Of a stretch of 64,000 nt of DNA, positions 34,532 through 42,541 are shown one piece after another; the stretch's first letter is position 1; every line of letters starts with the position of its first letter. The position numbers and the translations under genes are program-made. The notes beneath the pieces were generated by a model. The model had not been told where the DNA came from. It ran no database searches and saw only the letters and a list, made by a program, of their open reading frames with translations. The stretch is from Flavobacteriaceae bacterium (GTDB lineage Bacteria > Bacteroidota > Bacteroidia > Flavobacteriales > Flavobacteriaceae): NCBI GenBank assembly GCA_021739635.1, contig JAIPBH010000003.1, positions 124,001 through 188,000 on the forward strand. Direction: 5' to 3'.

Positions 34532-35782
34532 ATGGAATTAAAGCGAGTTGTAGTTACAGGATTAGGCGCTTTAACCCCAATTGGAAATACCAAAGATGAA
34601 TTTTGGGACGGCTTAATTGGAGGTAAGAGTGGAGCTGCACCTATAACATATTTTGATACCGAAAAGTTTAAAACAAAATTCGCTTGCGAATTAAAAAACT
34701 TTGAGGCTACCGATTTTCTTGATAGAAAAGAGGCACGCAAAATGGATAAATTTGCGCAGTATGCCATGGTTGCAGCTGATGAAGCTATTGCAGATGCCAA
34801 ATTAAATCTTGATGAAGTTAATAAATTGCGAGTAGGGGTTATTTGGGGAGCAGGAATAGGTGGATTGGAAACTTTTCAAGAAGAAGTTTTAAATTTTGCA
34901 TCTGGTGATGGCTCTCCAAGATTCAACCCATTTTTTATTCCTAAAATGATTGCCGACATTGCTCCCGCAAACATATCCATAAAATATGGTTTTATGGGCC
35001 CCAATTACACCACAGTATCTGCATGTGCTTCTTCAGCTAATGCGATGTTTGATGCACTAAACTCAATTAGATTAGGTCATTGTGATGTCATTGTAACTGG
35101 CGGAAGCGAGGCAGCGGTAACTATTGCAGGTATGGGAGGTTTTAATGCTATGCATGCTTTATCAACTAGAAATGAAAGTCCAGAATCAGCATCTCGCCCA
35201 TTTGATGGCACAAGAGATGGATTTGTATTAGGTGAAGGTGCAGGCGCATTAGTTTTAGAAGAGTATGAGCACGCCAAAAAGCGAGGTGCAAAAATATATG
35301 CAGAGTTTGTTGGCGGAGGTTTATCTTCTGATGCGTATCACATGACAGCACCACATCCTGATGGAATAGGCGTTATAGCCGTTATGAAAAATTGTTTAGA
35401 AAACGCCGGGCTTAAACCAGAAGATGTAGATCATATAAATACACATGGAACTTCTACTTCCTTAGGAGATGTGGCCGAACTAAAGGCTATATCAGAAGTA
35501 TTTGGCAATCACGCTAAGCATATAAATATTAATTCAACAAAGTCAATGACAGGACACTTACTTGGTGCAGCTGGAGCTATAGAAGCAATTTCTGTAATTT
35601 TGGCCATGCAACATGGTATAGTGCCTCCAACCATTAATCATACTACTGTTGATGAAAATATTGATCCCGAATTAAACTTAACCTTGAACAAAGCTCAAAA
35701 AAGAGATGTTAAAGTAGGTATGAGTAATACCTTTGGATTTGGTGGTCACAATGCATGTGTTGTATTTAAAAGATTAGAATAA
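34532..35782 (+). CDS. fabF: Beta-ketoacyl-ACP synthase II
   Basis: FabF elongates fatty acids by condensing acyl-ACP with malonyl-ACP. The 416-residue thiolase-fold enzyme has the active-site cysteine C165 (TVSACASSANAM) and the two histidines in HINTHGTSTSLGD and KSMTGHLLGAAGA, plus the end motif NTFGFGGHNACVVF. It is followed 8 bases later by rnc; a terminator overlapping the rnc 5' end should stop much of the fabF transcript. Confidence 0.97.
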   Translation: MELKRVVVTGLGALTPIGNTKDEFWDGLIGGKSGAAPITYFDTEKFKTKFACELKNFEATDFLDRKEARKMDKFAQYAMVAADEAIADAKLNLDEVNKLRVGVIWGAGIGGLETFQEEVLNFASGDGSPRFNPFFIPKMIADIAPANISIKYGFMGPNYTTVSACASSANAMFDALNSIRLGHCDVIVTGGSEAAVTIAGMGGFNAMHALSTRNESPESASRPFDGTRDGFVLGEGAGALVLEEYEHAKKRGAKIYAEFVGGGLSSDAYHMTAPHPDGIGVIAVMKNCLENAGLKPEDVDHINTHGTSTSLGDVAELKAISEVFGNHAKHININSTKSMTGHLLGAAGAIEAISVILAMQHGIVPPTINHTTVDENIDPELNLTLNKAQKRDVKVGMSNTFGFGGHNACVVFKRLE

Positions 35783-35790
35783 TAAACCGA

Positions 35791-36525
35791 TTGAAAAATA
35801 TTCGAAACATATTAAAATCCCGTTTTAACAATAACGGGATTTTTTTTATTCAATTAAAAAAAGTATTAGGATTTAAACCTAAAAACATTCAGATTTATAA
35901 AACAGCCTTTACTCATCGCTCCATGAATATTAAGGATGGAGAAGGAAACGCTATTAATTATGAACGCTTAGAATTTTTAGGAGATGCTATGCTAGGAGCT
36001 GTTATTGCGTCACATTTATATCTTGAAGTTCCAGGTGGCGATGAGGGTTATTTAACAAAAATGCGATCTAAAATTGTTAGTAGAGAGCATTTAAATGAGT
36101 TAGGCAAAGACTTAAATCTTATTAAACTCATAGAAAGTAAAATATCATCAACTCAATTTGGAGACAACATTCATGGAAATTTATTTGAAGCCTTGATAGG
36201 AGCTATATTTTTAGATAAAGGATTTAAATACTGTGAAAAGTTTATCTATAATCGCGTGATAATTCCTTATGTTGATATTGCTCAATTAGAAGGAAAAGTA
36301 ATTAGTTATAAAAGTTTACTTATTGAATGGTGCCAAAAAGAAAAGAAAAAGTTTGACTATCATGTTTATGAAGACACTGGCAATGATGAGGTTAGACATT
36401 TTTCTGTAAAACTATCTATTGATAATAAAGTTATAACTAAAGCACGAGCCACTTCAAAGAAAAAAGCTGAAGAAAAAGCATCAAAACGAGCCTTTTTTGT
36501 CTTTCAAACCAAAATGTCTAAATAA
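35791..36525 (+). CDS. rnc: Ribonuclease III (TTG start)
   Basis: RNase III cuts double-stranded RNA in rRNA maturation and regulation. The 244-residue product has the signature NYERLEFLGDAMLGAV (E61, D65), the second acidic site in NLFEALIGAIFLDKGF and a C-terminal double-stranded RNA-binding domain (SYKSLLIEWCQKEKKKFDYHVYEDTG ... KKKAEEKASKRAF, quoted in parts). The start is TTG at 35791: the next in-frame ATG is codon 45, inside the catalytic domain, and the residues GIFFIQLKKVLGF before it look conserved. Codons 8-19 also form a terminator hairpin. Confidence 0.92.
   Translation: MKNIRNILKSRFNNNGIFFIQLKKVLGFKPKNIQIYKTAFTHRSMNIKDGEGNAINYERLEFLGDAMLGAVIASHLYLEVPGGDEGYLTKMRSKIVSREHLNELGKDLNLIKLIESKISSTQFGDNIHGNLFEALIGAIFLDKGFKYCEKFIYNRVIIPYVDIAQLEGKVISYKSLLIEWCQKEKKKFDYHVYEDTGNDEVRHFSVKLSIDNKVITKARATSKKKAEEKASKRAFFVFQTKMSK
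35814..35847 (+). terminator. Intrinsic terminator embedded in the first codons of rnc
   Basis: Stem AAAATCCCGTT (35814-35824) with AACGGGATTTT (35833-35843), 8-base loop, then T to 35847. It is 31 bases after the fabF stop but inside rnc codons 8-19, so it is both terminator and coding sequence. Confidence 0.75.
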
Positions 36526-36580
36526 TTTCTCTCTTTTCTATAAAACCATTAACTACAACGTTTTAGTTGCGTATTCTTAT

Positions 36581-36607
36581 TAAGATTCAGAAAATCTTAT
36601 AACTTTG
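36581..36607 (+). promoter_or_regulatory. Promoter -7 box with adjoining inverted repeat, upstream of the IPExxxVDY gene
   Basis: TAACTTTG (36600-36607) is an exact TAnnTTTG. Just before it, TAAGATT (36581-36587) and AATCTTA (36593-36599) form a 7-bp inverted repeat with a 5-base gap, abutting the -7 box; a candidate operator. No good -33 was seen. Confidence 0.4.
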
Positions 36608-36648
36608 AATATTTTAAATATTATATTTACACCGATTATATATAAGTT

Positions 36649-37134
36649 ATGGCGGTACACAAACTTATTCTTGATGATATTTTTGATGAGGCGGTTTTTA
36701 CTTTAATAGCAATTCATTGCACCATTGAAGACTACCGATTAGCATATCTTCTCAATAAGTTTTTAAGCATGAACCTTGTTAGAAAACGATGTGATTTAGA
36801 TTTCAATCAAGGTAAATCTGTCTACTCAATATATAAATGGGAAGACAAAAAACATCTTGTAACATGGAATTTGGTTTCAAATATTTGCAAAACAAATGAT
36901 TTTACAAAAGTTAATTCAGGACTATTATTTGAAACAACTCAAAGTGTTACCAAAACATTTAATTTGTTACCAGAATTAAAAAACGTAAATTATTTACTTA
37001 AAATTGATGACGAATTTAATGTTAAAAAAGAAAAATATATTATTAATACCATATTGAGTATTCCCCAAATAGCAACAGCCTATACGGTTGACCAAAGTCA
37101 ATTGAAATCTAAAGACAATTTAATTTTTTACTAA
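36649..37134 (+). CDS. IPExxxVDY-family protein
   Basis: A 161-residue protein of the Bacteroidota IPExxxVDY family, normally found next to pyruvate kinase as here. The name-giving motif is present in altered form, IPQIATAYTVD (near 135-145), followed by the family's KSKDNLIFY end. The N-terminal half (FTLIAIHCTIEDYRLAYLLNKFL) resembles the family consensus. The function is unknown. Its stop overlaps the pyk start by one base (TAATG), so the two are translationally coupled. Confidence 0.85.
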   Translation: MAVHKLILDDIFDEAVFTLIAIHCTIEDYRLAYLLNKFLSMNLVRKRCDLDFNQGKSVYSIYKWEDKKHLVTWNLVSNICKTNDFTKVNSGLLFETTQSVTKTFNLLPELKNVNYLLKIDDEFNVKKEKYIINTILSIPQIATAYTVDQSQLKSKDNLIFY

Positions 37135-38576
37135 TGCCAATCAGAAAAAAAACAAAAATAGTAGCCACATTAGGGCCTGCTTCTAGTACCAAAGAAGTAT
37201 TAAAAGGAATGCTTGATGAAGGTGTTGATGTGTTCAGAATTAACTTTTCGCATGCTGATTATAATGATGTAGCAGAACGAATTAAAATAATACGTGAACT
37301 AAATAATGAATACGGATACAATTGTGCCATTCTAGGAGACTTACAAGGACCAAAACTTAGAGTTGGAGTCATGAAAGAAGAAGTATTTGTTAATCCAGGA
37401 GATGAAATTATTTTTGCCACTGGAGAACGTTTTGAAGGAACTAAAGAACGAGTCTATATGACTTATGACAGATTTCCTCAAGACGCAAAACCCGGAGAGC
37501 GCATTCTTTTAGATGATGGAAAATTAATTTTTGAAGTTGTTTCAACAAATAAAGAAAATGAGGTAAAAGCAAAAGTCATTCAAGGAGGGCCATTAAAATC
37601 TAAAAAAGGAGTAAACTTACCAAACACCAATATTTCACAACCAGCATTAACTGAAAAAGATATTGAAGATGCGTTATTTGCTATCAAACAGCAAGTAGAT
37701 TGGATTGCTTTATCATTTGTTCGTCATGCAGAAGATTTAATTCAACTTCGTGATTTAATTAACAATAATAGCGATGAAAAAATTCCAATTATAGCAAAAA
37801 TTGAAAAACCAGAAGCAGTTGAAAACATTGATAAAATTGTTGCGCATTGTGATGGAATTATGGTTGCTCGTGGTGATCTAGGAGTTGAAATTCCTGCAGA
37901 AGAGGTGCCACTTATTCAAAAGCAATTAGTGTTAAGAGCTAAAAAAGCAAGAATACCAGTTATTATTGCAACTCAAATGATGGAAACAATGATTACCAGT
38001 TTAACTCCAACAAGAGCTGAAGTAAATGACGTGGCAAACTCTGTGATGGATGGTGCAGATGCCGTAATGCTTTCAGGTGAGACATCGGTAGGGCAATATC
38101 CGGTTCAAGTTATTAGACAAATGTCTAACATTTTAAAAAGTGTTGAAGACTCACCATTAATTAAAGTACCACAATTAGCACCTCATATTCGCACCAATAG
38201 GTACATTACAAAATCTATTTGTTATCACGCAGCAAATATGGCTAATGAAATTAATGCAAAAGCCATATCTACTTTAACAAATAGTGGATATACAGCGTTT
38301 CAAATTTCTGCATGGAGACCTCTTTCACATATATTAGTGTTTACATCAAATAAACGCATTCTTACTCAACTAAGTTTACTTTGGGGAGTAAAAGCATTTT
38401 TCTATGATAAATTTGTAAGCACAGATGAAACTATAGAAGATGTTAATAATATTGCATGTAAAATGGGTTATTTAGAAGAAGGCGATATGTTAATTAGTTT
38501 AGCAGCGATGCCAATTCAAGAAAAAGGAATGGTTAACACTTTACGTGTTACTGAAATTACATCGTGTCCTATTTAA
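37134..38576 (+). CDS. pyk: Pyruvate kinase
   Basis: Makes pyruvate and ATP from phosphoenolpyruvate, the last step of glycolysis. The 480-residue enzyme shows KTKIVATLGPASS (4-17 region), FRINFSHADYND, ILGDLQGPKLRVG, the signature PIIAKIEKPEAVENID with the catalytic lysine and glutamate, VARGDLGVEIPAEEVP and the ATQMMETMITSLTPTRAEVNDVAN potassium/ADP-site block (quoted in parts). Standard length. Coupled to the IPExxxVDY gene and ended by a bidirectional terminator. Confidence 0.97.
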   Translation: MPIRKKTKIVATLGPASSTKEVLKGMLDEGVDVFRINFSHADYNDVAERIKIIRELNNEYGYNCAILGDLQGPKLRVGVMKEEVFVNPGDEIIFATGERFEGTKERVYMTYDRFPQDAKPGERILLDDGKLIFEVVSTNKENEVKAKVIQGGPLKSKKGVNLPNTNISQPALTEKDIEDALFAIKQQVDWIALSFVRHAEDLIQLRDLINNNSDEKIPIIAKIEKPEAVENIDKIVAHCDGIMVARGDLGVEIPAEEVPLIQKQLVLRAKKARIPVIIATQMMETMITSLTPTRAEVNDVANSVMDGADAVMLSGETSVGQYPVQVIRQMSNILKSVEDSPLIKVPQLAPHIRTNRYITKSICYHAANMANEINAKAISTLTNSGYTAFQISAWRPLSHILVFTSNKRILTQLSLLWGVKAFFYDKFVSTDETIEDVNNIACKMGYLEEGDMLISLAAMPIQEKGMVNTLRVTEITSCPI

Positions 38577-38599
38577 AAGAGTAATTAATTAAAATTTTT

Positions 38600-38636
38600 A
38601 AACGTGACTTATTTTTAAAAGTAAGTCACGTTTTTT
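38600..38636. terminator. Intrinsic terminator between pyk and dinB
   Basis: Stem AAACGTGACTTA (38600-38611) and TAAGTCACGTTT (38622-38633), 10-base loop, then TTT. It lies between convergent genes and best fits the pyk transcript. Confidence 0.85.
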
Positions 38637-38641
38637 GTTTT

Positions 38642-39739
38642 TTAAAACTCAAACTTCAACTGAACACTAACACTTTTTTGTTCAGGTATTTTTTTTGTTT
38701 CAGTATTTAAATTTGATATAGAAATACCTAATAACCTAACGGAATTATTTAGTTTTTCTTGATACAATAAATCTTTCGCCGTATCTAAAATTAAAGATTT
38801 ATCATTTATAAAATAGTGCAACGTTTTGCTTCTTGTTTGCAATGTGAAATCGCTGTACTTTATTTTTAAGGTTACAGTTTTTCCGGCCACTTTACTTTTT
38901 ATTAATCTTTGCGACACTTCACCAGCAATTCGTTCTAATTTTTCAAGCATAAATATTTCACTGGATAAGTTTTCATTAAAAGTGTGTTCTGCAGCTAAAC
39001 TTTTTCTAATTCTGTTGGGTTTTACCTCACTATTATGAATACCTCTTACCACATAATAATAGTATCTGCCAGATTTCCCAAAATGTTCATCTAAATAGTC
39101 AATGGTTTTTGATTTTAAATCTTTACCAGTAAATATTCCTAATTGATACATTTTTTCTGCGGTAACTTTACCAACACCATAAAATTTTCTGATATCAAGC
39201 TGTTCAAGAAACTCAATAACTTCTTCAGGGTTTACGGTTTTTTGTCCGTTGGGTTTATTATAATCACTTGCAACTTTAGCTATAAATTTATTAATTGAAA
39301 TACCTGCAGAAGCCGTTAAACCTACTTCTTTAAAAATTCGTTCTCTTATCTCTTTAGCAATTAAAGAAGCACTCGGGTTTCCTTTTTTGTTCTTTGTAAC
39401 ATCTAAATAAGCTTCATCTAAAGAAAGAGGTTCCACCAAATCAGTATAATCAAAAAATATTTTTCTTATTTTTTTTGATATTTCATGATATCTGTCAAAC
39501 CGCGGTTTAACAAAAATAAGTTCAGGGCAATTTCGTTTGGCTTGTATGCCACTCATAGCACTTTTTACACCAAATTTTCTTGCTTCATAACTGGCAGCAC
39601 TTACAACACCTCTTTTTTCACTACCGCCAACAGCAATGGGTTTTCCTTTTAGTTCAGGATTGTCCATTTGTTCTACAGACGCATAAAATGCATCCATATC
39701 TACATGAATAATTTTTCTGATAGGTGGAATCTCAGCCAT
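38642..39739 (-). CDS. dinB: DNA polymerase IV (Y family)
   Basis: A translesion polymerase. From the ATG at 39739 (MAEIPPIRKIIHVDMDAFYA) it has 365 residues; the frame extends nine residues further but those are not family-like. Catalytic motifs: HVDMDAFYASVEQ and SLDEAYLDVT, then the helix-hairpin-helix region FYGVGKVTAEKMYQLG and the little-finger domain. The C-terminal end is LKFEF, lacking a strong beta-clamp motif, though EQKSVSVQLKFEF could serve. Convergent with pyk. Confidence 0.95.
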   Translation of the reverse strand: MAEIPPIRKIIHVDMDAFYASVEQMDNPELKGKPIAVGGSEKRGVVSAASYEARKFGVKSAMSGIQAKRNCPELIFVKPRFDRYHEISKKIRKIFFDYTDLVEPLSLDEAYLDVTKNKKGNPSASLIAKEIRERIFKEVGLTASAGISINKFIAKVASDYNKPNGQKTVNPEEVIEFLEQLDIRKFYGVGKVTAEKMYQLGIFTGKDLKSKTIDYLDEHFGKSGRYYYYVVRGIHNSEVKPNRIRKSLAAEHTFNENLSSEIFMLEKLERIAGEVSQRLIKSKVAGKTVTLKIKYSDFTLQTRSKTLHYFINDKSLILDTAKDLLYQEKLNNSVRLLGISISNLNTETKKIPEQKSVSVQLKFEF

Positions 39740-39781
39740 CTTGTAAAAATATAATATCTTTATCAAAGAGAATTATATGCC

Positions 39782-40444
39782 ATGGCAAAAACAGCAATTA
39801 TAATTGGAGCAACAGGTCTTACAGGTAGCTTATTATTACAACGTCTTTTGGATGATGACAGATATCAAACCATAAAACTTTTTAGCAGAAATAGTTGTAA
39901 TATTAACCATTCAAAAATTGAAGAACATCTTATAGATTTATTTGAATTAGAAAAACATCAAGATTTATTTAATGCCGATGAGGTGTTTTGCTGCATAGGA
40001 ACAACTAAAGCAAAAACTCCCGACGAGTCTACTTATCTTAAAATTGATTATGAAATTCCAGTAAATTTAGCTCGCATTTGTGCCAAAAATAGAATAGATA
40101 CTTTTGTGGTTATTTCTGCATTAGGAGCTAATAAAAAGAGCAAACTGTTTTATAACCGAACCAAAGGAAGAATGGAAGAAGACGTATTAAGACAAAAAAT
40201 TAAAAACACGTATATTCTTCAACCTTCTTTAATTACTGGAAATAGATCAGAAATAAGATTTGCTGAAAAAGTAGCAAAGATTTTTATGGCAGTTTTAAAT
40301 CCTTTTCTAATAGGAAATTTAAAAAAATATCAATCCATTCACGCTAAAAATATTGTAAATACCATGATTTGGTTAGTAAATAACGATTATAAATCTGGAC
40401 GCATTCCTTCAAACGAAATTCAAAAAATTTCTGATAAAGTATGA
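39782..40444 (+). CDS. NAD(P)-binding atypical SDR (HTATIP2/YbjT-like oxidoreductase)
   Basis: A 220-residue Rossmann protein with the nucleotide-binding motif AIIIGATGLTGSLLLQ at 5-20, the ECHGT-like DEVFCCIGTTKAKTPDE region, and YNRTKGRMEEDV carrying the Y-x-x-x-K pair. It resembles HTATIP2/YbjT-type proteins; substrate unknown. It overlaps the CYTH gene by four bases (ATGA), beginning a four-gene plus-strand run up to the endonuclease-fold gene. Confidence 0.82.
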   Translation: MAKTAIIIGATGLTGSLLLQRLLDDDRYQTIKLFSRNSCNINHSKIEEHLIDLFELEKHQDLFNADEVFCCIGTTKAKTPDESTYLKIDYEIPVNLARICAKNRIDTFVVISALGANKKSKLFYNRTKGRMEEDVLRQKIKNTYILQPSLITGNRSEIRFAEKVAKIFMAVLNPFLIGNLKKYQSIHAKNIVNTMIWLVNNDYKSGRIPSNEIQKISDKV

Positions 40445-40914
40445 TAGAAATAGAACGTAAGTTTTTAGTAACATCACTTGAGTTTATAAAAGATGCCTTT
40501 AAAAAAACCAGAATTATTCAAGGGTTTTTAAACACACATAAAGAAAGAACAGTAAGAGTTAGATTAAAGGGAGATAATGGATTTATAACTGTTAAAGGAC
40601 TTTCAGATAATGAAGGCTTAAAACGTTTTGAGTGGGAAAAGGAAATTTCAAAGGAAGAGGCTGACGCATTATTAAAATTGTGCGAACCAGGAATTATTGA
40701 TAAAACACGCTACGAAATAAAGGTAGAAAAACACATTTATGAAGTAGATGTTTTTCATGGTGATAATGAAGGGTTAATAATTGCTGAATTGGAATTAAAG
40801 AATGAAAATGAATCCTTTTTTAAGCCAAATTGGCTTGGAGAAGACGTTACAGGACATAATAAATATTATAACTCTCAGCTAAGTAAGCAACCTTATAAAA
40901 CTTGGAAAAAATGA
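40441..40914 (+). CDS. CYTH-domain (triphosphate tunnel) protein
   Basis: A 157-residue protein with the defining N-terminal EIERKFLV motif and alternating charged strands (RVRLKGDNGFITVKG, KTRYEIKVEKHIYEVDVFHG, LIIAELEL) that line the tunnel. Family members act as triphosphatases, thiamine triphosphatases or class IV adenylate cyclases; bacterial single-domain forms like this one are most often inorganic triphosphatases. Overlaps both neighbours by four bases (ATGA), so tightly coupled. Confidence 0.88.
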   Translation: MIEIERKFLVTSLEFIKDAFKKTRIIQGFLNTHKERTVRVRLKGDNGFITVKGLSDNEGLKRFEWEKEISKEEADALLKLCEPGIIDKTRYEIKVEKHIYEVDVFHGDNEGLIIAELELKNENESFFKPNWLGEDVTGHNKYYNSQLSKQPYKTWKK

Positions 40915-41399
40915 AAAATAATTTTTTATTGTCATTGCTTTTAACATTAATAATATCATGCCAACAACAACCAGAAAACAAAGGTGTTTCAAAAAATGTA
41001 GAAGTTAAAAAAACATTGAAACAACTTAAAGAAGAACTTAATGCAAAGGGATTTCAAACTTTTGATTATGTTGATGAAAAATCAAATGACACTATTTTAA
41101 TGCAGCAGTATTTCATGGCATTTTTAAAAAGTGGGCATACACGCTCACAAACCAAACAAGAGGCAGACAGTTTGCAAACCTTACATTTAGCACATTTAAG
41201 CAAAATGTATGAATTGGGTTATGCTGATATTTCTGGACCGTTTGGCGATAATGGCGATATAAGAGGAATTACTATTTACAATGTTCCAACTTTAAAAATA
41301 GCTGATAGTTTAGCTAATTCAGACCCAATGGTAAAAGCCGGGAGATTAATTATTGAAATACATCCATGGTGGGCAGCAAAAGGATTTCCTTTAAGATAA
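40911..41399 (+). CDS. YCII-related domain lipoprotein
   Basis: From the ATG at 40911 (MKNNFLLSLLLTLIISCQQQ) the product has 162 residues with a lipoprotein signal; the lipidated cysteine is C17. The mature part (ILMQQYFMAFLKSGHTRSQ ... GYADISGPFGDNGDIRG ... DPMVKAGRLIIEIHPWW) matches the YCII-related ferredoxin-like fold, including the DPMVKAG and HPWW motifs. YCII domains are normally cytosolic, so an exported, lipid-anchored form is notable. Start overlaps the CYTH stop (ATGA). Confidence 0.75.
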   Translation: MKNNFLLSLLLTLIISCQQQPENKGVSKNVEVKKTLKQLKEELNAKGFQTFDYVDEKSNDTILMQQYFMAFLKSGHTRSQTKQEADSLQTLHLAHLSKMYELGYADISGPFGDNGDIRGITIYNVPTLKIADSLANSDPMVKAGRLIIEIHPWWAAKGFPLR

Positions 41400-42274
41400 T
41401 ACTAACGGTTTTAAGAATTATTTTACAACTAATAAATGTTGCCATTATATTAGTTTTACTAGCAATTCATTTTGTTATTAAAGAACAAACTTTTTGGTCA
41501 TCATTGTATTTTTATGCATGTCCTTTACCAGTTATTATTTTTGGGGTTTTGGCAATGTCAATAATCCTTACAAAAAGATGGAGACGATATAATTTAATAA
41601 TCGCAACAGTTTTGTTAATAATATGGTTAAGCAGAAGTTTTAAAATCCATATTCCCGATACCGTAAAAGAAACAGATTTAGAAGTGGTTTTTTGGAATGC
41701 ATCAAGAGAAAACACATTCGAATCGGTCATTAATGAAAGTGGAGATATTCCAGATGTTATGGTATTGGTAGAGTTTAGAAAAAAAAACATTGAGGAGTTA
41801 AAAAAAAGATATCCTGAATATTATTTTTATAAATCAGACAGAGAACTATTTATTTTTTCTAAAACGCCATTAGATACAATAATTGAAAATACGTCAAACT
41901 ATAATACTACGGTAATAAATTTTAAAACAGCAGGCCTAAATTTTTATGCAGTTGATGCAACAGGAAGCCCAGATGTTCCTAAAGAATGGGGATTAACATA
42001 CATAAATAAATCAATTAAGGAAAAGAATAATACTATTGTTTTAGGAGATTTTAATGTGCCTTATGAATCTGTGTATTTAAAGCAACTTAAAACAGATTTT
42101 AATCAAGCATTTAATAAAAAAGGAAATGGTTTTAGAGAAACCTGGGTTTACAATATACCATTGCTTTCATTAGACCATATTTGGGTTTCAAAAGATTTAA
42201 AAATTTTAAAAACAAAGAAACTTTATACTACTAAATCAGACCATAGTATGTTGAAAACATTTGTTAGAAAGTAA
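41366..42274 (+). CDS. Membrane-anchored endonuclease/exonuclease/phosphatase-fold protein
   Basis: About three membrane helices in the first 90 residues are followed by an EEP domain: DLEVVFWNASRENTFESV, a mid-domain VLVEFRKKN glutamate, VLGDFNVPYES and the final LSLDHIWVSKDLK and TKSDHSMLKTF. The last two hold the catalytic aspartates and histidine expected of the fold. Such proteins may be phosphodiesterases or nucleases; substrate unknown. The chosen ATG overlaps the previous gene by 34 bases, and no better start was seen; the true start is uncertain. Confidence 0.72.
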   Translation: MVGSKRISFKIILTVLRIILQLINVAIILVLLAIHFVIKEQTFWSSLYFYACPLPVIIFGVLAMSIILTKRWRRYNLIIATVLLIIWLSRSFKIHIPDTVKETDLEVVFWNASRENTFESVINESGDIPDVMVLVEFRKKNIEELKKRYPEYYFYKSDRELFIFSKTPLDTIIENTSNYNTTVINFKTAGLNFYAVDATGSPDVPKEWGLTYINKSIKEKNNTIVLGDFNVPYESVYLKQLKTDFNQAFNKKGNGFRETWVYNIPLLSLDHIWVSKDLKILKTKKLYTTKSDHSMLKTFVRK

Positions 42275-42541
42275 TCTCAACGCAAAATTATTTAATTCCT
42301 TTAATTAGATAATTCTAATCAAAGCTTTTTATAGTTTGTATTGTACATTCTCATAAGTTATAGAATTTAATTTTCAATCAATAAAGCTATTCTTTAAATT
42401 CAATCTCTTGTTAGATAATAATATTTAAATAAAACTTATAAAATATAGGCTTTTGCTATGTATGGTTTTTGTATTGGTAAATATTTCGAAAGACAAACAT
42501 AATTGACTTAATTTGTTAAATTAAAATATATTTAAATCGTT

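Noticed and set aside
42275-42541. Promoter or RNA in the gap before the T9SS cargo gene
   Set aside because: No exact -7 box, hairpin or small frame worth calling; an ATG at 42458 in frame meets a stop before the TTG start.
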